Shown: positions 23,606-36,967, counted from the stretch's first letter. The stretch is DNA of 64,000 bases from Parascedosporium putredinis (GCA_949357655.1 CASHTG010000001.1:2852001-2916000), one strand, 5' to 3'. Notes: generated by a model not told the origin, from the sequence alone. Numbers and translations: made by a program.

Positions 23606-25511
23606 TCAGGTGCCTGCCATAACGATATCTACAAACTCAAACTCTTGGTCGGGGAGCGGGTTCTGGCCATGAATGTTCATCATGTGCCGACGCAGATTAT
23701 CCTTGCGCGGGAAAGATTTCCTCCCTGCCTTGAATAGGAGCAAGTTTGCTCAGGGCAGTGATAGCGCCGAGTTTGCTCGTGCTTGTCGTTGATATGGCGG
23801 TCAAGATGGGTTTTCGTGCCGAATCTCTTGCCACATCCAGGCCGCTCGCAAACGTGAGGGCGATCATGGTACCTCTTGTGGTGACTATAGTTTTTGGTTA
23901 GCGGGGCTGGGCAATTCAACCGGGGGCGAATAACGCAGGTCAGCTAAACGTACTTCAACTTATGCGGCTGGTCAAACTTTTGGCCGCACTTATCGCAAAC
24001 CAGGATCTGGGGGCTCTGCGGCGATAGCGGGAAACGAGGATTAGGCGATGTCCCTTGCTTGATTTCGGGAGTTGCGAGTGGCCTCGGAGAGGGGCTGGTA
24101 TCTGTAATTCGGGTGTCAGGGGTGTTAAGCGTCGAGGCCCCAGACGGAGAAGGGGCGGGGAAAGGTGTCGAATAAGTGGAGTGGTCAGTATAGTAGGTAT
24201 TGTCAGAGCTAGCATGTCTCTGATGTGTATATTGCTGGGAGGTGACCCTTGTTGAAGTGGTGCGAAATCCACAATCGTGGTTGGGCCAACATCGTGCTCA
24301 GCCTTGATGGTGACATCTGGAATGCCGTTGGGAGGCACAAATTGGGTTTCGGCCGGGTCAGGGATCCCCCAGCGTAGTTTATAACATCGTCTTCGCTGGG
24401 CGTAGACGGGGCAGGCTCGTGTGTCGACTCGGGCGGCGACGCCATGCTGATGCCAAGGGCATCGCCTGCTTTCGTGGGCCAGCCCTCTTCAATGTGCGCG
24501 GGCGATCCCAACCCCACAGGAGGCTTCTCGGCAGTTGTTGTTGTCATGTTCATCAGCTCCGCGTTTGTCCGCCAAGACTGCTCAGCAGCCGTCATGGCTC
24601 CCATGACAAGCATGGGATTAACGGTTCCCGGGGAGCTTGGCCGGGGGCGCTAAAGGTGGGGAAGAAGGCATTGGAAACTGAATTTGGCTGAGATCAACCG
24701 CGCGAGCTGCCTGCTCCTCGGCAGAGCGGGACAGCTCGTTTTGTTCCGGCTCAAGCTCGGTGGGTGACTCTGAAATGTTGGGGGCCGCGATCGTTGCATC
24801 AGGGTGGCTCGAGATCGGGCCAACCACAGTCGATGGAGAGCTACTGCTGCCACGAGAGCCTGTGACGCGCCGAAACAAAGATTCTAGGAGCGTGCTGGTG
24901 CTCATCCGCGTGGGGAGCGTGAGGGCGATGGGTGTGACATTTGGAAATTCCCAGTCGGCGAGGTGTCGAGTCCGAATGCCTCTGACGGGATGTCAGTATT
25001 ATAGTAGCTTCCACTATATCCACGAGTCTCGCAAGAAGCAACCATTCTCGCCATGTTGGTATCAATTGGCGGCGGTATTGCGCCGGTTGACGATGATGGC
25101 CCAGTCGCCGTATCGAACGGCGCAGATGGGGAGCCGGAGGCGCCATCGGAGCCCTAGTTGTCGAGGCATCGGTGCCATCGGACGAGCCTAATGTGAGGTC
25201 CTTGGCCGACTGACGGTCCCCAAGCCTGCTGTCCACGCGATGCACATATGAGTCGGTAGACATGCGTCGATCGATGGGCGCGGATGAGAGCTGGGCCATA
25301 GGCGGCGTGCTAACGCCAAAGGGAAGCTCGCCAGGGCCGACTTCGGGGCCGACATGTTGCTTCCGGCGTCGATTCCTATAGCGAGCAACAATGGGCCAGA
25401 GGCAAAGTAATATGAGGAAGGCGCCCGCGATGGTGCCGACCGATATGCCGGCCTTGGCACCACCGGAAAGGCTCTAGGTTCGGGCCGCGCCCGAGAGATA
25501 ATTGAGGGCAT
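23606..25511 (-). CDS. C2H2 zinc-finger protein with N-terminal transmembrane anchor (frameshifted)
   Basis: Read through, this is about 611 residues. From ATG 25511, 16 residues lead into one hydrophobic segment (about 20-41: AGISVGTIAGAFLILLCLWP then IVARY), followed at once by RNRRRKQH. By the positive-inside rule the rest is cytosolic. A long Ser/Thr/Pro-rich stretch (about 45-500) is probably disordered. The last ~107 residues hold three C2H2-like fingers: CDKC..HHKRYH, CERPGC..HLDRHINDKH and CPEQTC..NLRRHMMNIH. A 69-bp intron (23885-23953, GTACGT..TAG) splits finger one. About eight frame changes are needed (first at TTTCC near 25470, others near 25150, 24930, 24630, 24375, 24225 and 23725), nearly all one missing base. 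Architecture suggests a membrane-held transcription factor released by proteolysis. This is inference; the alternative is two adjacent genes, but no stop or promoter separates them. Confidence 0.75.
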
Positions 25512-28500
25512 TGTGGCGACGTTTGGTTGAGAGAAGATGATGACGAGAGGAGACGGTTCTTCGATGAGAACGTGATCGTACGGTTCGAAGGCGGGCAGCA
25601 GACGAGCGGGTATGGGTCGGTGGACGGTGAGAGGCGGGTAGGATTAGACTGCACGTGAAGAATTCCTCAAAAGTGCAGCGTCGCAAACGTCCCCAAGGGA
25701 CTCATTCGCGGGTGGTTGAGGGAAATCTGAGAGGAAGCCAGGAGAGGGTGGTGATCGCGGCGCTACAGGGGTTGTGTGGTGAGGGTGTGCGAGGGCACAA
25801 TCAATCAATCGTCGAGCAGGATTGATGATTGAGCGATGCGGGACTTGGAACAGCGCCGGGCAATTCGGGCGGAATTGCCGAATTGTCCTTACTGCCGGAG
25901 ACGACAACGGTGAGATGAAATAGACATGATTGCGAACAATGAGGGTGGTCGTGGACAAAAATTCATTCAATGGTGGCGGAGTGAACGAGATGAAGTGGTA
26001 CCAGACTCGTTATTAGCAGCCCGAAGCCCCAGCGCGGTTTGATTATAGGGTCCGGCTTCAAAGTATTTTCAGCCTCAGTGGTGGGGAGACAGCACCAATC
26101 ACCTTGGCCAGCCACTAGCCCCCGTCTGGGGCGAGTGCACTGTGGTAGAGTTCGGCGGTCGAAGGATGAATGATGGACTGCTGCACGGTTCAGTGTTCGC
26201 CAGCACGCGCGGCCCCTCTCCAAATGGGTGCTGTGCACAAGTAGTGAGAATGGCACCCAATCGATTGACGGAAAGGCCTGAATGCCGTGTCGAGCTGGGG
26301 AGGATTCGCATGTGGCGGGGAAGTTGAGCTTGGTCCGTTCTCCTCCAAGTAGTGATGTACATCCTCAAGTGCTCCACGAAGCGGGTGTTCGAACATTGAG
26401 GAGAGCGCAGGCGGCCTCCCAGCCACTCGCCAAGACTTGCTAGTACAATACCTCGAGTCTGGCGGCAGGGGTAGCGCAATCTGAGGTACCTCGCTTAAGC
26501 CGTCCAATGTTTCATTGGCCTCCCCATCACTTTCAGCCAGGTCAGCTCAACTGGTGTGAATGGAACCATCCGAGAGGGCCCTATTACCCGCGAACTAGTG
26601 TACAATTGATGCACAAGAAGAAGCGCAAGGCAAAGAGCGCCTTCAACAACCCAGATCGACTTGAGAGTAATAATATCCCACCTCTCACTCACTGCAAGCC
26701 GATGCGGACGGGACAGGCCCTGATTCGAGGTACTTTCCCATTGTCGCCAGCGGTCAAGAAGAACTTCCTCAAACGCCCTGAGACAAATACTCCCTTGAAG
26801 ACTGCTGAACTATTGCCATTGTGGGTTCCCGCCTGCATATCTTCAGCTCGCATTGGATCCTGGTATTGCTTGAACCCACGCTGCAGCCTTATCAGTGAGC
26901 CAGCCACCCAGCCACACACCAGCCAGTCAATTCAGGCGAGAGCTGTTGGACATTTGGACTGACACGCTGAATGCTGTTCCAAGATGTTTCCATCAAGTCG
27001 TGTCTCTTTTCAATGCTAGCAACCGCCAAGGGTCCTGATATTCCCCGCGATGCAGAAACAGGTCTTAATTGTGATGGGCACGTGTTTCCGGTCCGCTCCA
27101 CCCTTGACGGCCCTGCATATCGGGACTCATGTTCCACTTAAGGTGGCTCAGACTGTCCTAAATGCGCACTGCTTGATGGCATTTACCGAGGCCAACCCAT
27201 CAAACCGTTTACATCAAGGGTCCAAGCTCGACGTGAATCCCGTTGGTCTTGTTTTGAAACGTCCCAATACGAGGGAGATTCTGGAGATCTTTCCTGAAGT
27301 TAGCCTGAAATTCACTTCTCGCATAAGGAGCAGGGGTTAACGGAGCTCCACTTCGCCATCAACGAAGCATCGCTGCAGTGCCAGTGACGTTGCTTGGTGA
27401 GAGGCATGCCGCGAGGGATGCGATCTTTTCCTGGGCAAGCCCGGCATATCTATACAATTTGCCTTGCTAGTTTTAGATTTTGCGAAGATACTCTCAACCC
27501 GAATGTTTGGACTCTATGTTTGTCAACATGAGAGACGTTGTTAGTATGAGTTAGAATATGAGTGAGAATAAACGCGGCCAGGCCAATGTCAAGAACATGG
27601 CATGCGTATATGTCCTCTTCCTGCCCAGAACTTGTCATCTTGAGTTTGCGCGATATGGTTTGCGCGAAGTGACAAATAGCAGCGAGCTATTGTGTTCGAC
27701 ATGGAACCTGCGATTCTTAGAGACAGAAAGCCACAACGCCGAGTCAAGCAAGCCCAAAACCACAAAGAAGCGTCCAGGTGTAATGAAGAAAAGCAAACTG
27801 AGCCTGGGATCATACTATGTTAAATATTAATCATTGATAGGCCAAGGCTCTCTGCCTCCTTTCCTTCCCTCTCCTCTCTTCACTCTCTCCCTCTCTCCCT
27901 CTCTCCCTCTCTCCCTCTCTCCCTCTCTTATCTGGAAGTAGGCGATCATATAAACCTCTATAGTGCTATTCCCAACCTCTATAGAAGTCGCCATGAGATA
28001 TAGATAGCAACTAAGAAGTCTCAAGGACTTCTTTTTTCTTGATCTCTTACCCGCTCACTCTTACCTGACCCTTTGGTTCGGGGTATATATCTCTAGGTCT
28101 CTCATGCCTTCCCTCACTTAACTCCCTACCTTTAACTAATAGCACTATACCAAGGTATATACCCTCATATCTGATCTTCCAGCTAACACAGATAGGATAA
28201 TAGAGTAGACCCAGAGCAAGAAATGATTCACCCAGGCCTTGTTCTCTGATATAGATCAACGATAACCCTAACCTGGAGCAGGACTCCCATCCCTATGTGT
28301 GGGCTAAGCTCCCTTGGTTTATCCTTCCCTTCTCAAACCTCGTCTTGTTCTCGTTTCTTTCACTGGAACACATCAACCCTATGTTTACAGTATCCACAGC
28401 CTCCTTAGCTCAGACTCCTATTTACGGATTCTCACTCAGTCAAAGTAGAGGGCTTGCCTAATCTTGAAGTCATTGGTATGTATGTCTTTCACTCGCCTCA

Positions 28501-28900
28501 TATATGTCCCAATCTCCATACATCGGGTCAGGGCCGAGTGTGTCGCAGTAGGCCAGGCCCAGGTTCCCTCTGCCCGGTTGTACACCATATGCTACTAACA
28601 AGCCATTGACACTTACAATCTTTTCGCCCTTAATTCAGGGGCCAAAACGATGGAGTCGGAAGAAACAACCAAGAATGGATGCTAATCGTTCAACCCGGCC
28701 ACAGTGATCCCGGTTTCCCAATAATGGGGAATGGTGCAGTCTTTAGATTAGCGCCAGGGACGCAGTTGGTAAGGAGGCGCAATTCTTGTCGGCGGAGCCC
28801 CTCGAAAACCCTTTGATGGGCAACTTGGATCTCGGCTCGTGCTCCAAGTACGCGAGCTCCAAGATTGTCCCAGTCACTAGCGACGAGTCAAACGCGAAGC
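25512..28900. other. Gene-poor region upstream of the C2H2 gene
   Basis: No ORF here shows conserved protein character. It contains the promoter side of the C2H2 gene and a CT-rich minisatellite. No tRNA-like cloverleaf or rRNA was seen. Confidence 0.5.
27883..27928. repeat. CTCTCTCC minisatellite
   Basis: Five direct copies of the 8-base unit CTCTCTCC plus a partial copy, inside a longer pyrimidine-rich tract. Confidence 0.9.
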
Positions 28901-30566
28901 AGTTGGAACTCCTCGAATAAAATGTGCTTAGAGACAACCTGTCCAGTCTCGAGGCTGGCGGTCTTGATCCCAACAACACCATCAAGGTGCTCTTGCGTGT
29001 AGAGGCCAACTTCGTCAGTTATCTCGCTGAGATCTATTGTCAGCTTTGCACAAGCTCGCTGGCGAGAAGCGATAGGGCTCAGGGAGGGAGGTCTCTCCCG
29101 TGAGCACGAAGCCTTTGAATGGCTTTTGGATTTCACGAAGAAGCCCAACACGTTATCAACTTCTTTAAACTTCTTCCTCACATGAGGAACCCATCCGTCT
29201 CGGAATGGGCTTGTTTTCGCCCCGCCAAGGTTCTCTATCTCATCGACGTAAATGCATCAGTCGATGATTCTGCGTCGGGTTGAAAAAGGGCGTTATTCGC
29301 ATGAATAGCTGGCCGTATGAGATGCGCCAGAGGAGCTCCATCAACAAACGCTCGCTCTGCGAGGCTCTTGAAAAGTCCGAGGTGGAGCAGCCCGGCGCCC
29401 CCGACTTCAGCCGCCGGTTCGTCAAACCGGCTCAGGGACACACGGTGGCTGGTGCCGCCCCTATCGAGAGCGACGGGGCACTGGGCCTCGACGAGGCAGC
29501 CTGGACCCATCTTAGCAAGCACAAGGCGCGAGAATACAATGAGCTGGCGTTGTCTTTTCTCAAGCTCTTTGAATACGGGGTGCAGACTTCAGGACGAAGC
29601 CAGGCCCTTCAACGATGCGTCTACAGGCTCTACTCCGACGTCCTCCGGACCGCAGATTGTGTGGCCACAGCCCGTTGCTGCGTCTAGAAACCTTTCGCGA
29701 ATGTTCCGCTCTGGCATCATCTTCTTGGATAAGGCACCGCACGTCAGGGAGCTGACGAGCCTCATCCCGACCGCACTTTTCCGGCTTCTGGTTTGGATCA
29801 TGTCGGGCGATTACCGGTAGACTCGGCCATCTGTCGCCGGGACCGCGGACGTCTCGCAGCCCGACGATGTCCGACTCATCAGGAATCCCTTTTCTCGACA
29901 GTTGACTGTCAGAAACCTCGAGCGAGCGGACCGAGTCGGTGCTGTGAAGAACAATCTTCTGATCAACCACCGCGCCTACGGGGGCCTTGAGAACTTGCCG
30001 TCGGTCTTGTTTTACGGGGACGCATGCGGTCCGCCCTGCCCGCGGAGGACAAGTACCCGCCCGCCGTTGAGCATCTCCCAAACTACCCGACGGCGTTGGC
30101 GTAAGGCAAGCAGGGCTCGAAGCCCCGCCTCCTCTCCTATATATCTGGATCAAGGGAAAGCTTGCGACCCAGTAGTTTCTACAAATCCGATTTTTAAGAC
30201 TGGGTGCTTGGTCGCGTCATAGAACTACTCCAGGATGACGAGTTTCGTCGCGTGAACGAGACCGATCAACCGGGCAGCATCATGATTATCGCCCTTTACT
30301 GTACAGCAGTTGTCACTACCGAAACTTGGTCCGCCAGTTGGGGAATAAAGTAAGGGAGAGGGTGGAAGTTCGAACAGTGAACACGGCTCAGGGTCACCAA
30401 GCCGACGTTATCATTCTGGACCTCGTTCGAACTCGTACCCGGGGCTTCATGGACGACCCGCACCGGCTCAATGTAGCCCTCACTAGGGCTCGCCAGTCTG
30501 AAATCATTGTTATGCACCCAAAGATGAGAAGGAAGAGGATGGGAAACCATTTTGTTGACACCTGAT
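28900..30566 (+). pseudogene. Decayed SF1 (UPF1/NFX1-like) RNA/DNA helicase relic
   Basis: Scattered fragments follow the order of a superfamily 1 helicase of the fungal UPF1/NFX1-like kind. Near 29680-29820 lie NLSRMFRSGIIFLDKAP (degenerate Walker B, DEA changed to DKA) and SGDYR then stop then TRP (motif III GDxxQ, with Gln replaced by TAG). Next come NPFSRQLTV..LINHRAYGGLENLPSVLFYGD (29890-30020) and, after more stops, QDDEFRRVNETDQPGSIMII. The end is VRTVNTAQGHQADVIILDLV (motif V) and LNVALTRARQSEIIV (motif VI) at 30370-30520. Stops and frame breaks interrupt it throughout, unlike the clean one-base defects of the housekeeping genes, and the catalytic motifs themselves are altered. It is probably a dead copy. 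Confidence 0.7.
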
Positions 30567-33500
30567 ATTTTATTAAGCTAGAGAACAAGCGCTTCCACCG
30601 ACACTGCTTGGTCGTTGTCTAGCCTCAGCCGGCTCCGATCGAGAACCGGGGCAATATTGAACCTACGCAAGAATGAAAAGCGCCACCCACGTTCTCTCAG
30701 GCGGCAACAGTCGAGGTTGAGGGTATGTTAGTTGTGGATGGTAGTGAAGGTTGATGGGACAAAGGCGGCACATGGTCTCTAACCTTCAAAGTATACCGGC
30801 CGCCTTCTTAGTGGCCAGGAGCAAGAAAAGTAAAGATTAGAGAAAAATAGCTAGAATAATCGCATAAAGAGTAGCCTCGTGGGAGTAGCCAGTCCAATGG
30901 GTCTAGATCATGCGCGTTTCAAACTGTTTCGTAGCTAGGAAGGGCATGGATTCAAGTGGGAGACGGATATCTCGATGTGATGTTAGCTGCGAGCAACATA
31001 CGACATATCGACCCAGACTAGCATTCTGCACGTGCACCCTTGTTCCTCTACCGTAGAGCCAAACGAAGATAGGGATTTTGAGACGCACGTTATCGGCTAC
31101 ACCATTCCCGTTTAGCGCATTGGGGACTCTGGGGATGAATCCAGATGGGTCGGCTCCTTGTTCTTGGCTCTTCGTGCATGGCCTTTTCCGCGCGCCCCCC
31201 GCGCCCTCGTTCGTTTGGGAAAGCGTCACTTTGCGGTTCCTGGGAATTGTCCGCGTCTGGGGAAAGGAGTGGTTGGAGGAGATGGTGCGAGTGTCCGCGC
31301 AGAAGGGTGCGGGGCCATTTCGGACTCCGGGCACCACTTCGAGTCTCCGTGGTATTAATATTAAGGTATCTAAAAGGCAAGGGTGATGCATAAATTCCTA
31401 CGGGATTCATTGTGATGGATGCCGGCTCTTTCATCGTAGTGGTTGGGAGGGGGATGCTAGTGGTAAGGCGGAACGATGAAGGCAATGCGGTTGTTTAGTA
31501 TCAAATGTGACGCGCTGCCTGTCCTCGGCACTGCTTGTTCGATCCCGGTCATTCTCGAGCCCAGCTTTTACGTGAGGAAGATAAAAGAACTAGAGGTGAG
31601 CTCCCAACTGATGCTTCCATCTCCGGATTCAAGAAGACCCGGGACCTCGGCCAGCGAGATGCTCTCCTTGAAGAGCTATTGAACTTTGGGGGAGGGGTGT
31701 TTGCAAAGATCGTGCCGGGATTGATCGGCGATCCCCAGAGCTATGGTTGCACAGGAGGAGAGGCGCCTTGTTGAATCAACAGAATACAAGTTAGCGTATT
31801 ACATGTGGACAACGAAAAGGGTATAGACAAGACGGGAGAAGGAGAATGAGGGAGGGGGGTTTTCAAAAGAAAAGCACTCGGGACAAGAATTGTGGGAACA
31901 GCCCGTCAAGAAATGAAGAAATTTGTATGTGGAGTTGGAGCACTGGATAAGGTGAAGAAATGCAGGCCGGTAAACAAAATGATGTCGTAGCTATGGCACA
32001 TCAGGGATGAATATCAAGATTGATCCATAATTGATCGGTTGATGGAGGAGGGTGGACCACCGAGAAAGGGTCTCCAGCCGGACATTTTGACATTTCGAAT
32101 CCCGGCCCCTTAGGTTGGTGCCTTTTTTTTTTTTTTTTCAACACCTTCCTCACGGCTTCTTGTTTTCTTTTATCTCCTGCCCCCAAGTATCCTTGCAGGA
32201 TCGGGATAGAGGCGCCTTGAACAGGGAAGATGGGGGCGTGAGAGCAATTTTATGTGCAGGTAGAACCTCTGCCGGCGTCAGTAACTTGGGGGCATGATGG
32301 GTCCAATGAAGATGCCAACCGTATATCCAGGATCCATTTCTTGGGACAGATTCAGGTGGCCAAAGGCAAGAGGGGCGGGGAGAAAAGCACGCATCGGTCG
32401 AGGCTAGGTTGATGCTCGCATCATGACAGGCTTGAGGACTCCATGTGTAGATAATAGACAGCCGAAGAGTCCCCAGCCGGACTTGCGTCTCTTCACTTAG
32501 GGCTGAGGGGCGGCTTATCTGGGTTATCATTTTTTATCTTTTACTTTCCCTCTCGCACATGCTACACTAGGTAGAATTAGGTCTTCTCGAGGATAGCCCG
32601 TGAAAGAAGTGTTGATGATAACCACAACTTGTTCAGTTTAAAGGAATTGAGATAATAGGCGAGCTTGCAAACGTGGCACACTAGCCGATGCACGATACTC
32701 CGAGGTTTTGTCCCCCACCTTCGAGTCAATCGGCGGCCGGGTAACAAGAAAAGACGGGGATCGGGATCGAGGCACATGGAGTCTTTCTCGAGGGAGGAGT
32801 GTTCACTCAAGCATTCGATCATCAGATCGGTTCGACGCACACCCTCAGGGTTGGTGCTATTATCACTATCATCGGTGTCGGGCAACGCAAACCCCGATGT
32901 CCGCTGGGGGCCAGTGCGCTCGGGCTTTTCCTCCGTGTACCTCTACCTTGAGAGTTCAATGTGCGTTCTTATCTCCGTGCCCGAACGTTTTCACGACTGG
33001 ACGCTCTTGCTGGCGGGCTTGAAGGAGTAAAGCGCTTCCCGCCCCGCCCCGCCCAACCCCAACCCCAACCCTCACAGGGGGAGGTGAGGAGAATCCCCTT
33101 AAACAAGGGACGAAGTTTCGGCGGGTGACTGTTGGATTGACTCAATTAATTGAATGGACGGCCGGATCCTTCCCACGTCTCAAACGCACTCGATGTGCCG
33201 TATCCGAGCGCTAATGAGCGTGGGAGAAGCAATGATCGCGCTGCAAGGCGTGAGGAGGGGCGGCATGCAGGCGGGTTTGGAGTAGCTTTTGATTTCGTGC
33301 GCCAATCGTTCCTTTTGCTGGGATCGGCTTTGTTTACCCATGATCGCGGTGGAGAACGAAACCCTCCCCATCAGCCCTTTTGCCGTATGCCGTAGTTTCT
33401 GGGTGCGATGCTGAAGAAATGGGTGAGTCCTCTGATGATTTACTTGTGCTGGGGAGACGACACCAGGTGGGGGCTTGAGGAAGAATATCAGAGCTCTTGC

Positions 33501-36500
33501 GCAAACGAGATGAGATAGTGCACGTCGGCTCACTCAGAAACACGGCCGTGTGAACACACCCCCACCTAAATTACACTGGAACCTTTCAATGTTCTTTCAC
33601 TCCAACAATAGCGCGAGGTGCAGATACGCACAAGACGACAACGACACGACAACAGCGTCAGATTGTCGATACGCCGAATACGAAGATATAAGAGAAAACC
33701 GCGACAATGAGCGCTCTCAATTAGGGCACCATTGGTTGACTTTAGGCAGCCAAATTAGTATGAAGTGCTAGACGGGGGATGGAGGTGCGGGTGACTGAAC
33801 TGGGTGAGGAAAAAAAAGGGGGAGGGGTGGGCAATTCAAATCACACATCAATTCCATTCTCTTTGGTTTTAGGGCCTGACGCTGTGCAGGGAAAGTGATC
33901 GTCTCTGGGCTGAGAGAGACCGGTTCACTGGGCCGCGCCCAACGACCGGGGACGGGTGGTGGGTTGTGAAGAAGTTGAGGTAAAGGAAAGAACATTGAAA
34001 AAACACACACAAAGGGCTTGGCCTGAGGGTTCGGAGCAGCGCTGCATCGAGAATGCGAGAAATACGCGTAATTCTGACTATTCTGGCGGTGCAGCCAAGG
34101 GAATCCGGCCCAGGCTTGGAACCCTTGGCGACAGGGCGACATGGGGGATCAATTGGCTCGCTCCTTCTCGAGGGTCGAGCCAAGCAAATCATTGGGCACC
34201 CTCCGACAAGCTTCGGGGAATTGGAGTTTCCAAAAGACCGTGGCTGGCTTCCGCCCTCACCCCATCCCATCCTCCATCCCCATCATCATGGATCGCTGCA
34301 CCAGTCCAGTCCAGTCCTTTGCTCACAATTACATCAAAGGAGCAGGCAGACGGCTTTGCTGCTGCTGTTGCCACTGCTGTGATGGATCGCTCTCTCAAGT
34401 TTCGGCGTACGTGCGTTGCAAGGAGACGGATGGGCTGATGGTTGATTTTCTCCGTCCCCGTTCGCCTTGATCGTCAAGTCCTGGCCCTTCGATTATTTGA
34501 ACCTTGCAATATTCAAGCTCTTTTTTCTTTTTCTTTCTTTTTTTTTCCCACTACCATCACCACTAATAAGCAGGTAGAAATGGATTTTTGTTTCCTTTCG
34601 CATCACAGTGAACTCGGAGAAAAGAAAAGAAGCAAAAGGAAATAATATAATAATTGATCGCTAAATAGTCCAAGCTGTGGCATCTGCGCTCTCCTTCAGG
34701 TGCCCAAACCGGCCTCGGCGTGCTAAACCTCAGTGCATCCACCCAAAAGGGCCACTCGACGGACACGGGGTCTTAAGAAGGCCGAGGAAATGCCCCGCCT
34801 CACGCCGAGGCGGAGACGGAGAGGCCCCATCCAGCGAGCACAGAGGGCGGCCACCACAATTTTTCTTACTGGGAAATGACCCACCCCCACAGCACTATGC
34901 AGCAGGGGTGGGAGGCGGAAGGAGCCAAGCCCAGTCTGCACGGTAGGGGTGCACCTAGTCTCGGCCGACGTTGAGCATGCGGTTCCCGAACCTGAACTGT
35001 GGGCTTTTAGTAGTCTCTGAAAAAGCTTTTGCTGAAAGAGGGAGTCAGAGGCGAGGTGAAATTTTGTCGCGCCTTGCTCCACGTATTTGGAAAAAGGGGG
35101 CCTTTTCGAGAAGGAATCCTTCCTCTTCCTTGCTCTTCTGCCTGCTTACTCTGAATAGTGGACCAGATCCAATGCAGTCGTTCGAAATCTAGTGTATGCG
35201 GTGCTAAATCAAGCTTAAATCAAGCTTGGGCTGTCTGCTCGCGAGGGCGATTGGGGGTGCGCCCTCCACGTGCACCCTTGATGACATGGGGGATAGGATC
35301 AATTGCAGTATCCGCGTAAACATTGCTCACTGTTATCAATGGATCCATGGGATGGATGGATTCGTCAATTGATCGTTAATGTTTGTACAAAAGACATTCA
35401 ACTACCCTTTTCGGTCATACCCAGCGACACAGAGTCGTCAGCGAGGTGGCTAAGCCCACACGGCGGCGCGATAACATAACAGAACTAGGTTGGCTCCCAG
35501 CCCATTTGAGAACATTTCAACATTCAAATCTCAAATACAAGGAGAGGAAGCATCATCATGCTTGCCCTCCCCTGCCTTGTACTTTGCTTGTCGCGTGAGA
35601 TCTTGTCCAACCGCCAGCTTTTCCCCAGCTTTTTCCCCCTCTCTCTTTCTTCTTACCCTCCGACGAGCGGATTTAGGCCACATGTCCCCTTTGCCGCAAA
35701 ATATCACCGATCTCCTCCGACACCCATCGGGAGACTCCGCGGAGACTGGTAGACTGGCCCCCTCGTCTCGCGCGCCCCTGTAGATTAACAGCGCCTGTCA
35801 CCGTTCCATTCCTCTGCACTGGAAGAGGAGGGGCTAGTAAACCACACATAATAAACAATACAAGTAATTGCTTGTACATGTAGGACTGAAAGAGCGCAGT
35901 CGCCTCCTTCTTTTCCCATGGCCCTTTTAGGCGCATCGCACCTCCGCGGGACTAAACGTAGGGCGTAGTCGAGCTTTCTCCGCGCCCAGCGCCCATCATC
36001 TACCCGTGTCCATTCCTTGGCAGCTATGACGGCTATCCATCCAAGCCTGCATGGCGACCTGTCTCGTGTACACATGCATCTTGAACTATCCGAAGTGGCT
36101 CGGATAACCCCCGGCATTGCACCTTACAATACCTCTCGTCGCTCAGGCTGCGTCCTTTGCCCTGGTCACGGAGATATCTAGGAGATTGAGAAACTGGTTT
36201 TTCTCCTCTCCTTTTTCAAGAACCTAGGAAAAAATGGTCGAAAACCCCTCAGCCGCGGCATTCTTCGTTGGGCCCCATCCCGGCGATGTTTCGGCGTGCT
36301 GCCCTCAGATGCGCAAAACTTGTGTGGCATGTGGGTCAAGTCCGGCCGGTGCCTTTGATCATGGAACCGTCAACGTGTGTGGTAATGATATCCACTTGTT
36401 CGACTAAAACCCCCAAAAGGACAAGGAATAGAAAAAAGGATGTTTTCAATGGCTACCTCTGTGAACTCTACAGTCACCGATCAATGGAGTAGTTGCAAGA

Positions 36501-36967
36501 ATTATTGTAGAGAGAGAGAGAATTGCATTTGTTGCGTCAAATCATTCGCTATCGCTAATGGGATTGGGGATCTTTCGAAAGCTCAATGCTCTGAGAGAGA
36601 GTTAACTGACCCAGGCAAAGGTGGGTCAATTAGTATGACAAAAGTGGAGTGTGGAAAAGAAGAAAAAGAGATTCGTGACAATCAGTAACACCAGTAACTC
36701 CTCATAGCCTCTCCCACCTGGTATGATCCGTTTAAGACCCAGTCGTGCGTATATATCAAATCAGAAAAAGAAAGAAAAAAACGCAAGCCCGCCCGCCGAA
36801 AGAGTCCAAGAATAGGATCGAGCAGGGTAAGCTCAAAACGATTCCTCTATAATATACAAGTGTGAACTGCTCCTCGTTCCCGTTAAAATAGGGTTCCCTG
36901 TGCGCCTTTTTAATGTCATGTGGATGAGTTCGTGCCGAGGCGTCGCGAATGTAACCGCTGGTGCTTC
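30567..36967. other. Gene-poor region downstream of the Zn2Cys6 gene
   Basis: About 6.4 kb without a supported gene. Short open stretches have no conserved features. Poly-T at about 32124-32140, a CCCCAACCCC-type mini-run at about 33050-33072, and a T-rich tract near 34520-34550. No RNA gene was recognised. Confidence 0.5.

Noticed and set aside
28760..29180. Minus-strand open frames over the helicase relic
   Set aside because: No domain similarity; plus-strand fragments follow helicase motif order.
33045..33075. CCCCAACCCC-like run resembling telomere repeat
   Set aside because: Only three imperfect units, and not the TTAGGG/CCCTAA type; internal to the contig.
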